Of a DNA stretch of 37,392 nt, positions 30,948-37,391 are shown piece after piece. The stretch is from the IMG/VR virus record IMGVR_UViG_3300012228_000010, positions 1-37,392 of that record; one strand, written 5' to 3'. The notes under the pieces are model-generated. The model had not been told where the DNA came from and did not search any database. It worked only from the letters and a program-made list of their open reading frames with translations. How positions within the stretch are numbered: the stretch's first letter is position 1; the number at the start of each line of letters is the position of its first letter. The position numbers and the translations under genes are program-made. The DNA is from a virus.

Positions 30948-31800
30948 AGGTTCTAACCAGTCCGGCAGTGATGTGGTATTTCGTATTCCGTCCAGCTAAG
31001 TGCACCATTAGGCTGGTGTCTGCTTTCCAGCTCTCGGCGGTATCAAAGTTTCGAAGACTTCCCTTGATTTCAAAATTCACTGATGAATTGGCTGTATATT
31101 CTAAATATCTTACTACCTGCATGTTGGTGTAATCGTCTCCTGTACCGATATTTACTACTTCTTGTTTATACGATTCTGGGTTGGCAATGAGCCGCAATAA
31201 TATGTCTACAAAATCATCGATATATATCCAGTCATGACGGGGTGATGGGTCTACCACGATATGTTCTCCAGTTAAAATTGATCTGATCAGGGTAGGAATA
31301 AATCGAAATTCAGCCTCACCCGGACCATACACGGAAAACGGCCGCACTACTAAGATTGGCTTATCAAACTGGCGGGCAAACGCTCGGGCTAGATAGGTTT
31401 GAGCTACTTTGGTGGCGCCGTAGAACGTATCGGTAGCAAGAGGGGTTTCGTTTTCTTTCATGGGTTCGGACTGGCGGCCGTATTCACTTGAGCTCCCCAT
31501 TAAAATCAGACCTTTATAGGGAATGTGCTTTGTGGCGGTCAGAAGATGGAGGGGGCTGATGACGTTGGAAAAATACAGTTCGTCTAGGTTGTCTTCTTGA
31601 TTCTGATTGGCGTGGTTGCCGTAGGCGGCACAGTTGATAATGTAGTCGGGATTTTCAGCCGTTAAGTACTTTTCTAATTTGTAGGGGTTGCCATACATAT
31701 CTCGGGGGATGAGGCGGATTTCGTTTGTTTCGTCTTGGGAGAGGCGCTCACACAGATGTCTGCCGATAAACCCTGAAGACCCGAGAATGACGTATTTCAT
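30922..31800 (-). CDS. NAD-dependent nucleotide-sugar epimerase/dehydratase (extended SDR)
   Basis: Modifies a nucleotide sugar using bound NAD(P). The N-terminal GSSGFIG (7-13) is the Rossmann GxxGxxG loop, S103-S105 lie in MGSSSEYG, and Y127xxxK131 in YGATK is the catalytic pair of extended short-chain dehydrogenases. Length 292 is normal. It is followed directly by the transketolase halves, so these genes may form a short sugar pathway. The exact reaction (epimerase, reductase or dehydratase) cannot be told from the sequence. Confidence 0.85.
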   Translation of the reverse strand: MKYVILGSSGFIGRHLCERLSQDETNEIRLIPRDMYGNPYKLEKYLTAENPDYIINCAAYGNHANQNQEDNLDELYFSNVISPLHLLTATKHIPYKGLILMGSSSEYGRQSEPMKENETPLATDTFYGATKVAQTYLARAFARQFDKPILVVRPFSVYGPGEAEFRFIPTLIRSILTGEHIVVDPSPRHDWIYIDDFVDILLRLIANPESYKQEVVNIGTGDDYTNMQVVRYLEYTANSSVNFEIKGSLRNFDTAESWKADTSLMVHLAGRNTKYHITAGLVRTYEHYKQRA

Positions 31801-32003
31801 GTTTTTTTAGTGTAGGCCACGGTGCGACAGTCTCCGCAGATAATTTGTAGGTTTTTGCCCGCTATCAAGGTGAGGTGTTCGCCCACACCGTATGATCGCT
31901 TTACAGCTAATATACCACTTGGTAGTCGCTCGGCTAGCACCTTTTTCTTACCGTCAGCTAATTCGCAACTAGAACAGATAATGAGTTTTTTCTCTCGTTT
32001 CAT
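31797..32003 (-). CDS. Small zinc-ribbon protein, 68 aa
   Basis: Two CxxC pairs (CSSC near residue 10 and CGDC near residue 56) separated by about 43 residues of mixed strands predict a single zinc ribbon. The protein is basic at its N-terminus (MKREKK). Function unknown; such proteins often bind nucleic acid or act as small regulators. It overlaps the epimerase start by four bases (ATGA). Confidence 0.6.
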   Translation of the reverse strand: MKREKKLIICSSCELADGKKKVLAERLPSGILAVKRSYGVGEHLTLIAGKNLQIICGDCRTVAYTKKT

Positions 32004-32033
32004 ATAAACAACTTGGCCAGGAGAAAAACAAAT

Positions 32034-32285
32034 TTATGAAAGTTTTTGTTTACGAGGTTTGCGAGTTTTAGATACATGTTTTTTTTCGATATCAAATATT
32101 GACTCGGCTTCTTGTTTGAATACTCGCAGCATAGTTATACCCAACATTCGCTCGTGCTCTTTAATCTTTTTGGTCAAAGCTATCAACACGCTCAAGGTCA
32201 TTCCGGCATGAAACAAAGCAGCCCAGATATAAAACATGTTGACAGTGACGGGTTCGAAAAAGAGATCATAGATAAATTTTAGCAT
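32034..32285 (-). CDS. Small membrane protein, 83 aa
   Basis: One or two hydrophobic segments in the first half (FYIWAALFHAGMTLSVLIALT) and a basic C-terminal tail (KTRKPRKQKLS) that should be cytoplasmic. Function unknown. It directly follows the ParB-like gene (one-base overlap), so the two are co-transcribed. Confidence 0.6.
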   Translation of the reverse strand: MLKFIYDLFFEPVTVNMFYIWAALFHAGMTLSVLIALTKKIKEHERMLGITMLRVFKQEAESIFDIEKKHVSKTRKPRKQKLS

Positions 32286-33043
32286 TAGTAGAACCTCACT
32301 TTAGTTCCACGCGCAATGTCGTAGTTGTAAATAGTTTCTAGAACATGAAGATAATCGCCAGCTCGATCACAAAAGACAATTCTATCTGGACATGTCTGCA
32401 GCTTGTTTTCCATTCTTTCCCAATCAATTCCTAAAGAAATGAGTTTTTTAACTTGCTCAACAAGCAAAGTACTGCGCCAAATTTGTCGCACCGTGTGTGG
32501 TCTGAAGGAACTAATGGCAGCCACCACTTCTTCGGCTTGTGGTAAGTTTTTTATCTGAAACGCGCCTGATTTAAGCATTCTACTGACCGAAGTGGCCCAT
32601 TTTGTCTCTCCCAGCAAACGAGCGGCCAGGAGTGGAGGAAGGTCGTGTTTTGAAGAAAAATCCATCAGTTCGATGTAGTGCTCGTTTCCCTCTTTAATGA
32701 ATGACTCGATGTAGTTAATCAATTTCCAGTCTTCTTGAGCGCTGTTTATTTCTCGAACCAACTCAACGCCAGTGTCCGCCACAATGACATAGGGGACAGC
32801 TAAACCCAAGATCTTAAAGGCGGCAATTCGGTGTTGGCCGTCAATCACCTCATATTTTTCATTCACAAGTACCGGACGGGATAGATAGAGGTCTTTGTTT
32901 TTATTTAAACTGTATGACCGAACCAGCTTTTTAACATGCCCTGGGTTGACGGGGCGATTGCCTAAAACAGACGTGAAGGCATCATAATTGGTGGTTAACA
33001 AAATCGGGGCTTCAATCTTGGTTACTTTAGACGTTTTTGACAT
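32285..33043 (-). CDS. ParB-like (DGQHR) domain protein
   Basis: A 252-residue protein whose N-terminal third is a ParB/Sulfiredoxin-like domain: GNRPVNPGHVKKLVRSYS then YEVIDGQHRIAAFKILG, where DGQHR corresponds to the nucleotide-binding GxxR region. In phages such proteins act as DNA-binding regulators or partition-like factors. The rest is helical and could hold a DNA-binding domain. A consensus promoter (TTGACA, 18 bases, TATAAT) lies seven bases before the ATG, with no Shine-Dalgarno. Confidence 0.75.
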   Translation of the reverse strand: MSKTSKVTKIEAPILLTTNYDAFTSVLGNRPVNPGHVKKLVRSYSLNKNKDLYLSRPVLVNEKYEVIDGQHRIAAFKILGLAVPYVIVADTGVELVREINSAQEDWKLINYIESFIKEGNEHYIELMDFSSKHDLPPLLAARLLGETKWATSVSRMLKSGAFQIKNLPQAEEVVAAISSFRPHTVRQIWRSTLLVEQVKKLISLGIDWERMENKLQTCPDRIVFCDRAGDYLHVLETIYNYDIARGTKVRFY

Positions 33044-33050
33044 ATCAGTA

Positions 33051-33080
33051 ATTATAAACTACTTACTCACACTATGTCAA
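33051..33080 (-). promoter_or_regulatory. Consensus promoter of the ParB-like gene (leaderless)
   Basis: Minus strand -35 TTGACA (33075-33080), 18-base spacer, -10 TATAAT (33051-33056), both exact consensus. Seven bases separate the -10 box from the ATG at 33043. The best promoter in the window. Confidence 0.75.
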
Positions 33081-33089
33081 GAGTTATAA

Positions 33090-33305
33090 CTATTGATCTG
33101 GGCTGGTGGGGGTCATGGAACGATTTTCCACGATGAGATTAATGTCTTCAGGGGAGAATCTTCGATCTCCGCGTTTGTTGATTTTGATGGCTGGAAGAAC
33201 GCCCTTATCACTCCAGCGGCGAATGGTGAGGGTGGAGACGCGAAAGATGTTGGCAACTTCTCGCACGGTAAGGAGGTTTTGTACTACTGGGGAGGTATCT
33301 GACAT
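33090..33305 (-). CDS. MerR-like / excisionase-type HTH regulator, 71 aa
   Basis: The sequence LLTVREVANIFRVSTLTIRRWSDKGVLPAIKINKRGDRRFSPEDINLIVE is the winged helix-turn-helix of the small HTH_17/excisionase group, covering almost the whole protein. It probably represses or activates the surrounding promoters. With no integrase in the window an excisionase role is unlikely. TGA-TACCAT lies six bases before the ATG, so the mRNA may be leaderless. The ParB-like gene follows with its own promoter. Confidence 0.8.
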   Translation of the reverse strand: MSDTSPVVQNLLTVREVANIFRVSTLTIRRWSDKGVLPAIKINKRGDRRFSPEDINLIVENRSMTPTSPDQ

Positions 33306-33311
33306 ACAAGA

Positions 33312-33320
33312 ATGGTATCA
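33312..33320 (-). promoter_or_regulatory. Extended -10 box of the HTH regulator
   Basis: Minus strand TGA followed by TACCAT (33312-33317), six bases before the ATG at 33305. It shares the TGTGATA lead-in with the 29369 promoter. Confidence 0.45.
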
Positions 33321-33379
33321 CATTTGAGCTCATTAATCATATTTAATTCCTACAAAATCGATGGAATTAGATTAAACAC

Positions 33380-33574
33380 TGAGTGTGTGGGGCAACGATT
33401 TGACGAGACGCCATCTGGGAAGGCGAGCCTACTCGTATAGTCACGTTGCATGCCTCGGTTTTGTGGTTTATTCCACCCACCTTAGAAGGGATTACGCTGC
33501 TATTTCTAGACTGTCCCCTTTCCGATATTCTCAACGGCTGCGAGCGTTTACCTATTCCGCCACCCACACACTCA
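33380..33574 (-). ncRNA. Structured RNA element with a tRNA-Leu-like 5' module
   Basis: A 195-base non-coding element on the minus strand closed by a perfect 12-base-pair stem (arms 33563-33574 and 33380-33391). Just inside the 5' arm lies TG-GCG-GAATAGGTAAA-CGC, the T8 and D arm of a bacterial tRNA-Leu, and GTGTGGG/CCCACAC of the closing stem would be its acceptor. Further in are GTGG/CCAC and CTA-GAAA-TAG hairpins, and a T-arm-like GCAACG/CGTTGC stem whose loop is extended by a 46-base stacked hairpin. I cannot find a proper anticodon arm. It could be an interrupted tRNA-Leu, a decayed one with an insertion, or another structured RNA. Confidence 0.45.
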
Positions 33575-33641
33575 ATGCTCAATCCTTCAGTTCTTTCCAA
33601 ACTCTTACCTTTATGGTTCTTAAAGGGTGTATGCTTATTAT

Positions 33642-33830
33642 ATGTTAAACCAACTCATTACCTTCATAATCGTTTTACTCCTGGCCGGATGTGCTGTTAT
33701 GGCTGTTCGCTGGTTTCTTGACCAGTTAAGTATTCCACAGCCCTTTAGAAACATTGTTCTAATTATCCTCGGCGTGGTCGGCTTGGTGTGGCTTCTCAAC
33801 TTCTTGGGTATTTATACCCCCACTATTTAG
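33642..33830 (+). CDS. Small plus-strand membrane protein, 62 aa
   Basis: Two hydrophobic helices (LITFIIVLLLAGCAVMAVRWF and IVLIILGVVGLVWLLNFLG) joined by a short polar turn, resembling small phage membrane proteins of the holin-like size class. I start at the ATG at 33642; a GTG at 33627 would add five residues, and neither has an ideal Shine-Dalgarno. It lies on the plus strand and its last 72 bases overlap the convergent gene 33759-34208. Function unknown. Confidence 0.55.
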   Translation: MLNQLITFIIVLLLAGCAVMAVRWFLDQLSIPQPFRNIVLIILGVVGLVWLLNFLGIYTPTI

Positions 33831-34208
33831 GTGTTTTTCTTTAATCTGATTTGTGAATTTGGGATGGACGAGACGCTGGGCCAGAAGATATATTTCGCTT
33901 GTTATCTCGGTTTCAAAGCCCTCATAGTTAACGGCAAGTATTTGTCCAGCTTTATTGATTTTGATATCCGCGGCCCCGGCTGGAAAATGTTCGCAAATCT
34001 CTTTTACTATTTCGCTTAAATACGGCCTGCAGTTGGGACAATTGTCGGTTTTGTTTTTGTCATGCAGGGGACATGAGACCAAACCGTCTTTTTTCATTCG
34101 CTTCTTTTTAGGAGGTTCTGATCTGTGGTCAGGGATAGGTATGAGCCCCCACGGCGCATTTCTTTCGTACCAGTCAGCTATTTCTTGAATATACTTCGGC
34201 GTTTTCAT
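33759..34208 (-). CDS. Hypothetical protein with a Cys/His cluster, 149 aa
   Basis: Function unknown. The N-terminus (YIQEIADWYERNAPWGLIP) is helical, then a basic stretch PPKKKRMKKDG leads into CPLHDKNKTDNCPNC, which could bind zinc. The remainder is alpha/beta. The C-terminal 24 residues lie over the end of the plus-strand membrane gene; this is a convergent overlap or one of the ends is not real. ATGA overlap with the upstream gene supports it as a real operon member. Confidence 0.6.
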   Translation of the reverse strand: MKTPKYIQEIADWYERNAPWGLIPIPDHRSEPPKKKRMKKDGLVSCPLHDKNKTDNCPNCRPYLSEIVKEICEHFPAGAADIKINKAGQILAVNYEGFETEITSEIYLLAQRLVHPKFTNQIKEKHLNSGGINTQEVEKPHQADHAEDN

Positions 34209-34603
34209 AAATCCTTTGTAGTGGGTTGGGTTTCTTTCTTTATAGCTTCTTCTAGACTGTCATCCATGCAACAACCACACCCGTCATTAAAACCGCCGTA
34301 TTCTTTGATTATCCTCTCACGCTCGTCTTCAACTCCTTTTTGGTAAGCAGAGGTGAGTTCTTGAGCTAGGAATTGTTTTACTCCTAAAATGGTTTTTCTA
34401 CTCATTAGCCATCCCTGATAATCTTTTCTATCAAGTAGGTCGGCTGACTCGTTTAGGTTTTGATTAAATCTCTTCTCAACGTCTTCAGGTGGGTTGTTTG
34501 TCACAACTGACAAAAATGTGATGTTTGGATCGTCGCTAGGCTCTTCAGTAACCATGGTTACAAATTGGCCGCCAATACTAAGTGGAACTGATTCCGATTT
34601 CAT
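34205..34603 (-). CDS. Hypothetical protein, 132 aa
   Basis: Function unknown. The first 45 residues are beta-like, followed by helices (EDVEKRFNQNLNESADLL, GVKQFLAQELTSAYQKGVEDERERIIKEYG). CGCC near residue 108 is a tight Cys cluster. It is coupled on both sides by four-base overlaps in the small-gene operon of the 33-37 kb region. Confidence 0.6.
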   Translation of the reverse strand: MKSESVPLSIGGQFVTMVTEEPSDDPNITFLSVVTNNPPEDVEKRFNQNLNESADLLDRKDYQGWLMSRKTILGVKQFLAQELTSAYQKGVEDERERIIKEYGGFNDGCGCCMDDSLEEAIKKETQPTTKDL

Positions 34604-34815
34604 ACCTTCTTTCTACTATTAATAATTTTCTTCGAGAAAACAATAACTTTTTTACAAGTTTCAATATCTGCGCCTTTCATATGAGTCCATTTGCCAAATT
34701 CTTTTTTAAGTAGTTCATAAGCGACTTGTCGTTCCATTAAACCAGTTGTCCATATTCTGTCAAAGTGGTTGTGGGCTTCGGTTCTATACCATTTTACATT
34801 TCGTCGTCTTTTCAT
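34600..34815 (-). CDS. DUF3268-like protein, C-terminal part only
   Basis: The sequence AHNHFDRIWTTGLMERQVAYELLKKEFGKWTHMKGADIETCKKVIVFSKKI matches the C-terminal part of the DUF3268 family, which also occurs in phage genes. The N-terminal zinc-finger portion of that family is missing, so this is a short variant or a truncated gene. Function unknown. GGAGACAC is a usable Shine-Dalgarno. Confidence 0.6.
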   Translation of the reverse strand: MKRRRNVKWYRTEAHNHFDRIWTTGLMERQVAYELLKKEFGKWTHMKGADIETCKKVIVFSKKIINSRKKV

Positions 34816-34861
34816 AGAGTGTCTCCGTGTTTATCGGATGCGAATGAACGAGATTTGCCTT

Positions 34862-35260
34862 TCACTTCTCCTCCAATCCAGTATGGTCTAGTAGTTCGGG
34901 GTTTTCGTAGATGTTACCGATGACAATAGACCCTTTGTACCTTCCACCAGTTTCATCGATGTCTGGAAACCATAGCCACCCGCCTTCTTTTTGAGACCAC
35001 TCAACTAGAAATCTTTCCTGAGGTCTCCAGGTGCTTTGTATGATGTCACCTTCCCAAATCTCAACACCGTTTTTGTCTTTGAGGCCAGTAAATTGCATGA
35101 GCGTTATCATGTCGACGCCATACCAATCTGCTATTTTTGGTGGATAACCATCGTCAACTGTTGCAGCATTGGCCTTACCATTTATTTTTATAACCGAAAC
35201 ATCTTGGACCATTCGTTTCCAGTCGCTTGACCAAGCTCTAAACTTTATTGGTCTGTTCAT
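34862..35260 (-). CDS. YopX-family protein
   Basis: Recognised as a YopX family phage protein from the opening RPIKFRAWSSDWKRMV and the core MQFTGLKDKNGVEIWEGDII followed by the C-terminal IGNIYENPELL. The family is very common in phages and of unknown biochemical role. Full length. It overlaps its upstream gene as ATGA. Confidence 0.88.
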   Translation of the reverse strand: MNRPIKFRAWSSDWKRMVQDVSVIKINGKANAATVDDGYPPKIADWYGVDMITLMQFTGLKDKNGVEIWEGDIIQSTWRPQERFLVEWSQKEGGWLWFPDIDETGGRYKGSIVIGNIYENPELLDHTGLEEK

Positions 35261-35718
35261 TTCACCTCAATTCCTGCTTTGAGTAGTCTTGCATATTTTT
35301 CCTCGGTAGTGTGGCCATCCCAGCTATTTCCGTCACGCCACTCAAGATGGTTAAATAACTCTTTTTCCGAGTCATGGATGTGCCAACTGGCCTGACCCTC
35401 TGGTGTTTGAATAAGGACGATGGTTCTCCAATCATCCTCCCAAGCAGTATCTGTCTCTGGGTGTCTCTCTAGCCAAGAGAGGTGTACCTTACTAAGGTAG
35501 CAAACTAACTGATTTCGTTCCCAGTAGGCCTGTTGCTTTGACTTAATTTCTTTGTTGATACGGACGCCCATTTTGTTTCGAGTCATTTTCAAACCTTTTA
35601 AGTGGTTCTTTTTTAGCTCCCTCACCCAATCAGTTAAGAGGGATTCGACTTCTGGAATACCGTTAAGCCTTCCGTCAGTCCTCATAATAATGGTTTCTGC
35701 TAGTTCTTTGACTGTCAT
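35257..35718 (-). CDS. Conserved phage hypothetical protein, 153 aa
   Basis: Function unknown. A notable segment near the C-terminus, ASWHIHDSEKELFNHLEW then SWDGHTTEEKYARLLKAG, looks like a conserved phage motif although I cannot name it. The N-terminal part is helical and basic. AAAGGATC before the ATG is a good Shine-Dalgarno and lies directly after the T-run of the structured element at 35740-35849, so the gene may be controlled by that element. Confidence 0.65.
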   Translation of the reverse strand: MTVKELAETIIMRTDGRLNGIPEVESLLTDWVRELKKNHLKGLKMTRNKMGVRINKEIKSKQQAYWERNQLVCYLSKVHLSWLERHPETDTAWEDDWRTIVLIQTPEGQASWHIHDSEKELFNHLEWRDGNSWDGHTTEEKYARLLKAGIEVK

Positions 35719-35729
35719 GACGATCCTTT

Positions 35730-35849
35730 AAAAAGACTCAGTGAGCGACTCAGGTTATTCTTAGGCGTCTGGTCAACCAATAACCGGCGATTTGAAGGGG
35801 TAAATTGTTTAAAACCCGCCAGACTTGCTCTCGGATTCAGTCGCTCACT
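35730..35849 (-). promoter_or_regulatory. Structured leader or terminator before the 35257-35718 gene
   Basis: On the minus strand a perfect 11-base-pair stem (AGTGAGCGACT with AGTCGCTCACT, arms 35839-35849 and 35740-35750) encloses 88 bases and is followed by five T and then the Shine-Dalgarno of the next gene. Inside, GTCTGG/CCAGAC and GGTTATT/AATAACC are alternative, mutually exclusive stems. It could be a terminator with a large loop, an attenuator, or a ligand-binding leader. It starts right at the stop of the upstream gene. Confidence 0.55.
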
Positions 35850-36016
35850 CAATCTTCTTCATCCTCATGTAAGTACTCGTAAATGTTGCCTAAAATCACC
35901 CAATCAATGTGCCAGCCCAAGCTGGTCAAGAACTTACCCAACTCCAAATAGGTCATTTCTTTAATGCTCGACTTGGCCTCGAGTTCGTCAATAGCGGCGG
36001 TGTTTATTTTTTCCAT
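35849..36016 (-). CDS. Hypothetical acidic protein, 55 aa
   Basis: Function unknown. A short helical protein (MEKINTAAIDELEAKSSIKEM, YLELGKFLTSLGWHIDWVILGNIYEYLHEDEED) with an acidic end. I start at the ATG at 36016 because GGGGAG lies nine bases upstream; the longer frame from 36058 has no ribosome site. It overlaps the end of the upstream gene by 13 bases. Confidence 0.6.
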   Translation of the reverse strand: MEKINTAAIDELEAKSSIKEMTYLELGKFLTSLGWHIDWVILGNIYEYLHEDEED

Positions 36017-36450
36017 GGTGTTAGTCTCCCCAATTTCGAGAACAGACGCTTTAAGCAAAAAAGTGGGGATCTCCAGCGCCTGACCATCTCGTCATGTCCT
36101 TTTTTGGCTTCAGCCTCCGTACTATATCTGTCCATGTCTAAGTCCATATACGAGTTGGGCGGAAAAACCATGGTCTCAAAGATTAAAGGATGGTTTGGGT
36201 CACTAAAAAAAAGGTTGTGATCTAGGCCCAGCCAGACCGTAGAAACCGCTCCACCCCACCAAAGCCTTGTAGCGGCCACCAGCTTGTAGTCTTTGTCTTT
36301 AAGCTTGTCGTTCATTTCTCTCATCGCTTTAATCCAGCGGCGGCTTCCGGTCTTAGTTCCTTTCGGCATAATAGGCGTGCCGTCTTTCCAATACCACCGT
36401 GGACCGGATGCCATTTTGAGATAGTTGAGGTAGTTTGGTTCGTTTTTCAT
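36004..36450 (-). CDS. Conserved phage hypothetical protein, 148 aa
   Basis: Function unknown. The segment AVSTVWLGLDHNLFF then PLIFETMVF and MDLDMDRYSTEAEAKKGHDEMVRRW looks like a phage-conserved domain in which a short beta core is followed by a helix. There is no good Shine-Dalgarno. An 11-codon frame at 36447-36482 ends with its TGA overlapping this ATG (ATGA), and may act as a leader peptide that brings ribosomes to the start. Confidence 0.65.
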   Translation of the reverse strand: MKNEPNYLNYLKMASGPRWYWKDGTPIMPKGTKTGSRRWIKAMREMNDKLKDKDYKLVAATRLWWGGAVSTVWLGLDHNLFFSDPNHPLIFETMVFPPNSYMDLDMDRYSTEAEAKKGHDEMVRRWRSPLFCLKRLFSKLGRLTPWKK

Positions 36451-36842
36451 ATGTTGGGTGTGTCCTGGGCGGGGGTGAGCATATATCTGGTCATCGGTAA
36501 ATACTAAATAAACGTTAGAAAGTAGTATTTCTGATGTTCTCCCTTGTGGTCGTCACGTCTGAGTCACCCCACAAGTTCGTAATATTTTGTTATCATTTAC
36601 CCTCTTAAAATTTAATTGTTCGGGGGTTTCGGCGCTCTACCGCTGAGCTACTACCCCCGTGTAGGGGGGGGTAGGCTGGATTCGAACCAACGACTTCCTT
36701 CTTATAAAAGAATGATAGATTTCTTACGGAAATCACTCGGCATGGTAGCATAGGTAAGATCGGGGCCCCAATCAGTGTTTTAGGCACACTCCTGAGGCCT
36801 TATGACCAGCCCTATATGCTCGCCCCCACCCGGGGGAGAAAG
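36451..36842. other. Non-coding region with tRNA-like and hairpin elements
   Basis: Nothing here is a believable protein gene; the frame at 36605-36787 is tRNA-derived sequence. Going down the minus strand it holds a CCCCC/GGGGG hairpin just after the DIP1984-like gene (36819-36838). Next comes a possible cloverleaf-like stretch (about 36743-36820) with arms AGTGT/ACACT and GATTGG/CCGATC. Then come the two parts of the permuted tRNA-Tyr, an A/T-rich stretch, and a hairpin CTTGTGG/CCACAAG (36543-36575). Confidence 0.6.
36633..36734 (-). tRNA. tRNA-Tyr (anticodon GTA), apparently circularly permuted
   Basis: On the minus strand the 3' part comes first (36734-36667): anticodon arm GATTT-CCGTAAG-AAATC, a long variable arm (TCATTCTT-TTAT-AAGAAGGA with one mismatch) as in bacterial tRNA-Tyr, T arm GTTGG-TTCGAAT-CCAGC, and acceptor strand CTACCCC. 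After nine bases the 5' part follows (36657-36633): acceptor strand GGGGTAG, TA, and D arm GCTC-AGCGGTA-GAGC plus G. Joined in reverse order they give a complete class II tRNA with all stems paired and standard T8, A14, G18-G19, A21 and TTC. Position 33 is C. CCA is not encoded. Two broken tRNA copies side by side is the alternative. Confidence 0.5.
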
Positions 36843-37154
36843 TTACTTTCCTTTCTTGGTCTCAGATTTAGGCGTGGCAGGCATCTTATACTCCACGTCG
36901 TAAATCCAATTAGCTTGTTGAATCGAAGAATCAAGTTTTCTCAATTCACTAGCATAGTGATCATACGTTTTAGTAACGTCTTCCAGAGTCACTTTAGGAA
37001 CCTGAAAGCTTACCTCGTCTGTTTGATCGTTCACGTTAATGCGCTTTAATTTAACCTCAAACAGGCCTTGTTCCCCCAGTTGCTTGATGGGTTCAAGCTG
37101 ACGAACCTTGGCCTCTAGCTGTTTTCTTAAAAGCAATGCTTCTGCAATTTTCAT
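36843..37154 (-). CDS. DIP1984-like (septicolysin-type) small protein
   Basis: The N-terminus MKIAEALLLRKQLEAKVRQLEPIK and the final helices (DHYASELRKLDSSIQQANW) match the DIP1984/DUF6847 type of helical proteins, which have an N-terminal AEALxLR motif and a two-helix coiled coil. Their role is unknown; some have been called septicolysins. At 103 residues it is shorter than usual (about 150). AAGGGAG precedes the ATG. The start overlaps the end of the valine-rich reading of the upstream repeat (CTATGA). Confidence 0.65.
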   Translation of the reverse strand: MKIAEALLLRKQLEAKVRQLEPIKQLGEQGLFEVKLKRINVNDQTDEVSFQVPKVTLEDVTKTYDHYASELRKLDSSIQQANWIYDVEYKMPATPKSETKKGK

Positions 37155-37163
37155 AGATCTCCC

Positions 37164-37391
37164 TTAAATAATTTGTATTTGTCTGTTTTCACCGCGACCG
37201 CGACCCCGACCACGACCACGACCCCGACCGCGACCGCGACCCCGACCACGACCACGACCCCGACCACGACCCCGACCACGACCCCGACCCCGTCCACGAC
37301 CGCGACCGCGACCACGACCACGACCACCACCGCGACCCCGACCGCGTCCACGACGGCGACCAGGACCGCCATCACGACCACGATGACGACC
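37164..37391 (-). CDS. Gly-Arg repeat protein, C-terminal part (cut by the window end)
   Basis: The frame GGT-CGN is open from the window end to a TAA at 37164-37166. It encodes an irregular start (GRHRGRDGGPGRRRGRG) and then about 50 residues of almost pure Gly-Arg, ending GENRQIQII. The hexamer's variable base is the third base of the Arg codon and is silent, with CGC, CGT and CGG used and CGA avoided. In the other two minus frames the same changes alter the protein (Val-Ala/Val/Gly, or Ser-Arg/Trp/Gly). This points to selection on the Gly-Arg frame. RGG-type tails bind RNA or DNA. The 5' end is not in the window. Confidence 0.5.
   Translation of the reverse strand, partial: GRHRGRDGGPGRRRGRGRGRGGGRGRGRGRGRGRGRGRGRGRGRGRGRGRGRGRGRGRGRGRGRGRGENRQIQII

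Noticed and set aside
33090-33305. Excisionase of an integration system
   Set aside because: No integrase or attachment-site pair is seen in the window; a simple HTH regulator fits better.
36605-36787. Minus-strand frame of 60 codons
   Set aside because: Its sequence is the tRNA-Tyr parts read as protein (SSSAVER is the typical translated D arm).
36743-36820. A second tRNA (anticodon-like loops CTA or CAT) before the tRNA-Tyr parts
   Set aside because: Arms AGTGT/ACACT, GATTGG/CCGATC and GCAT-AT-AGG/CCTATGC give a cloverleaf-like drawing, but there is no TTC T-loop and no standard D loop, so I do not call it a tRNA.
149-37154. Recoding of UGA or UAG in the phage
   Set aside because: All major genes are full length with standard stops, and the would-be amber-reading loop (CTA) is not in a credible tRNA.
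37151-37381. Valine-rich frame through the right-end array
   Set aside because: In this frame the hexamer variation changes amino acids at random, which is not expected of a selected protein. Its CTATGA overlap with the next gene is its only support.
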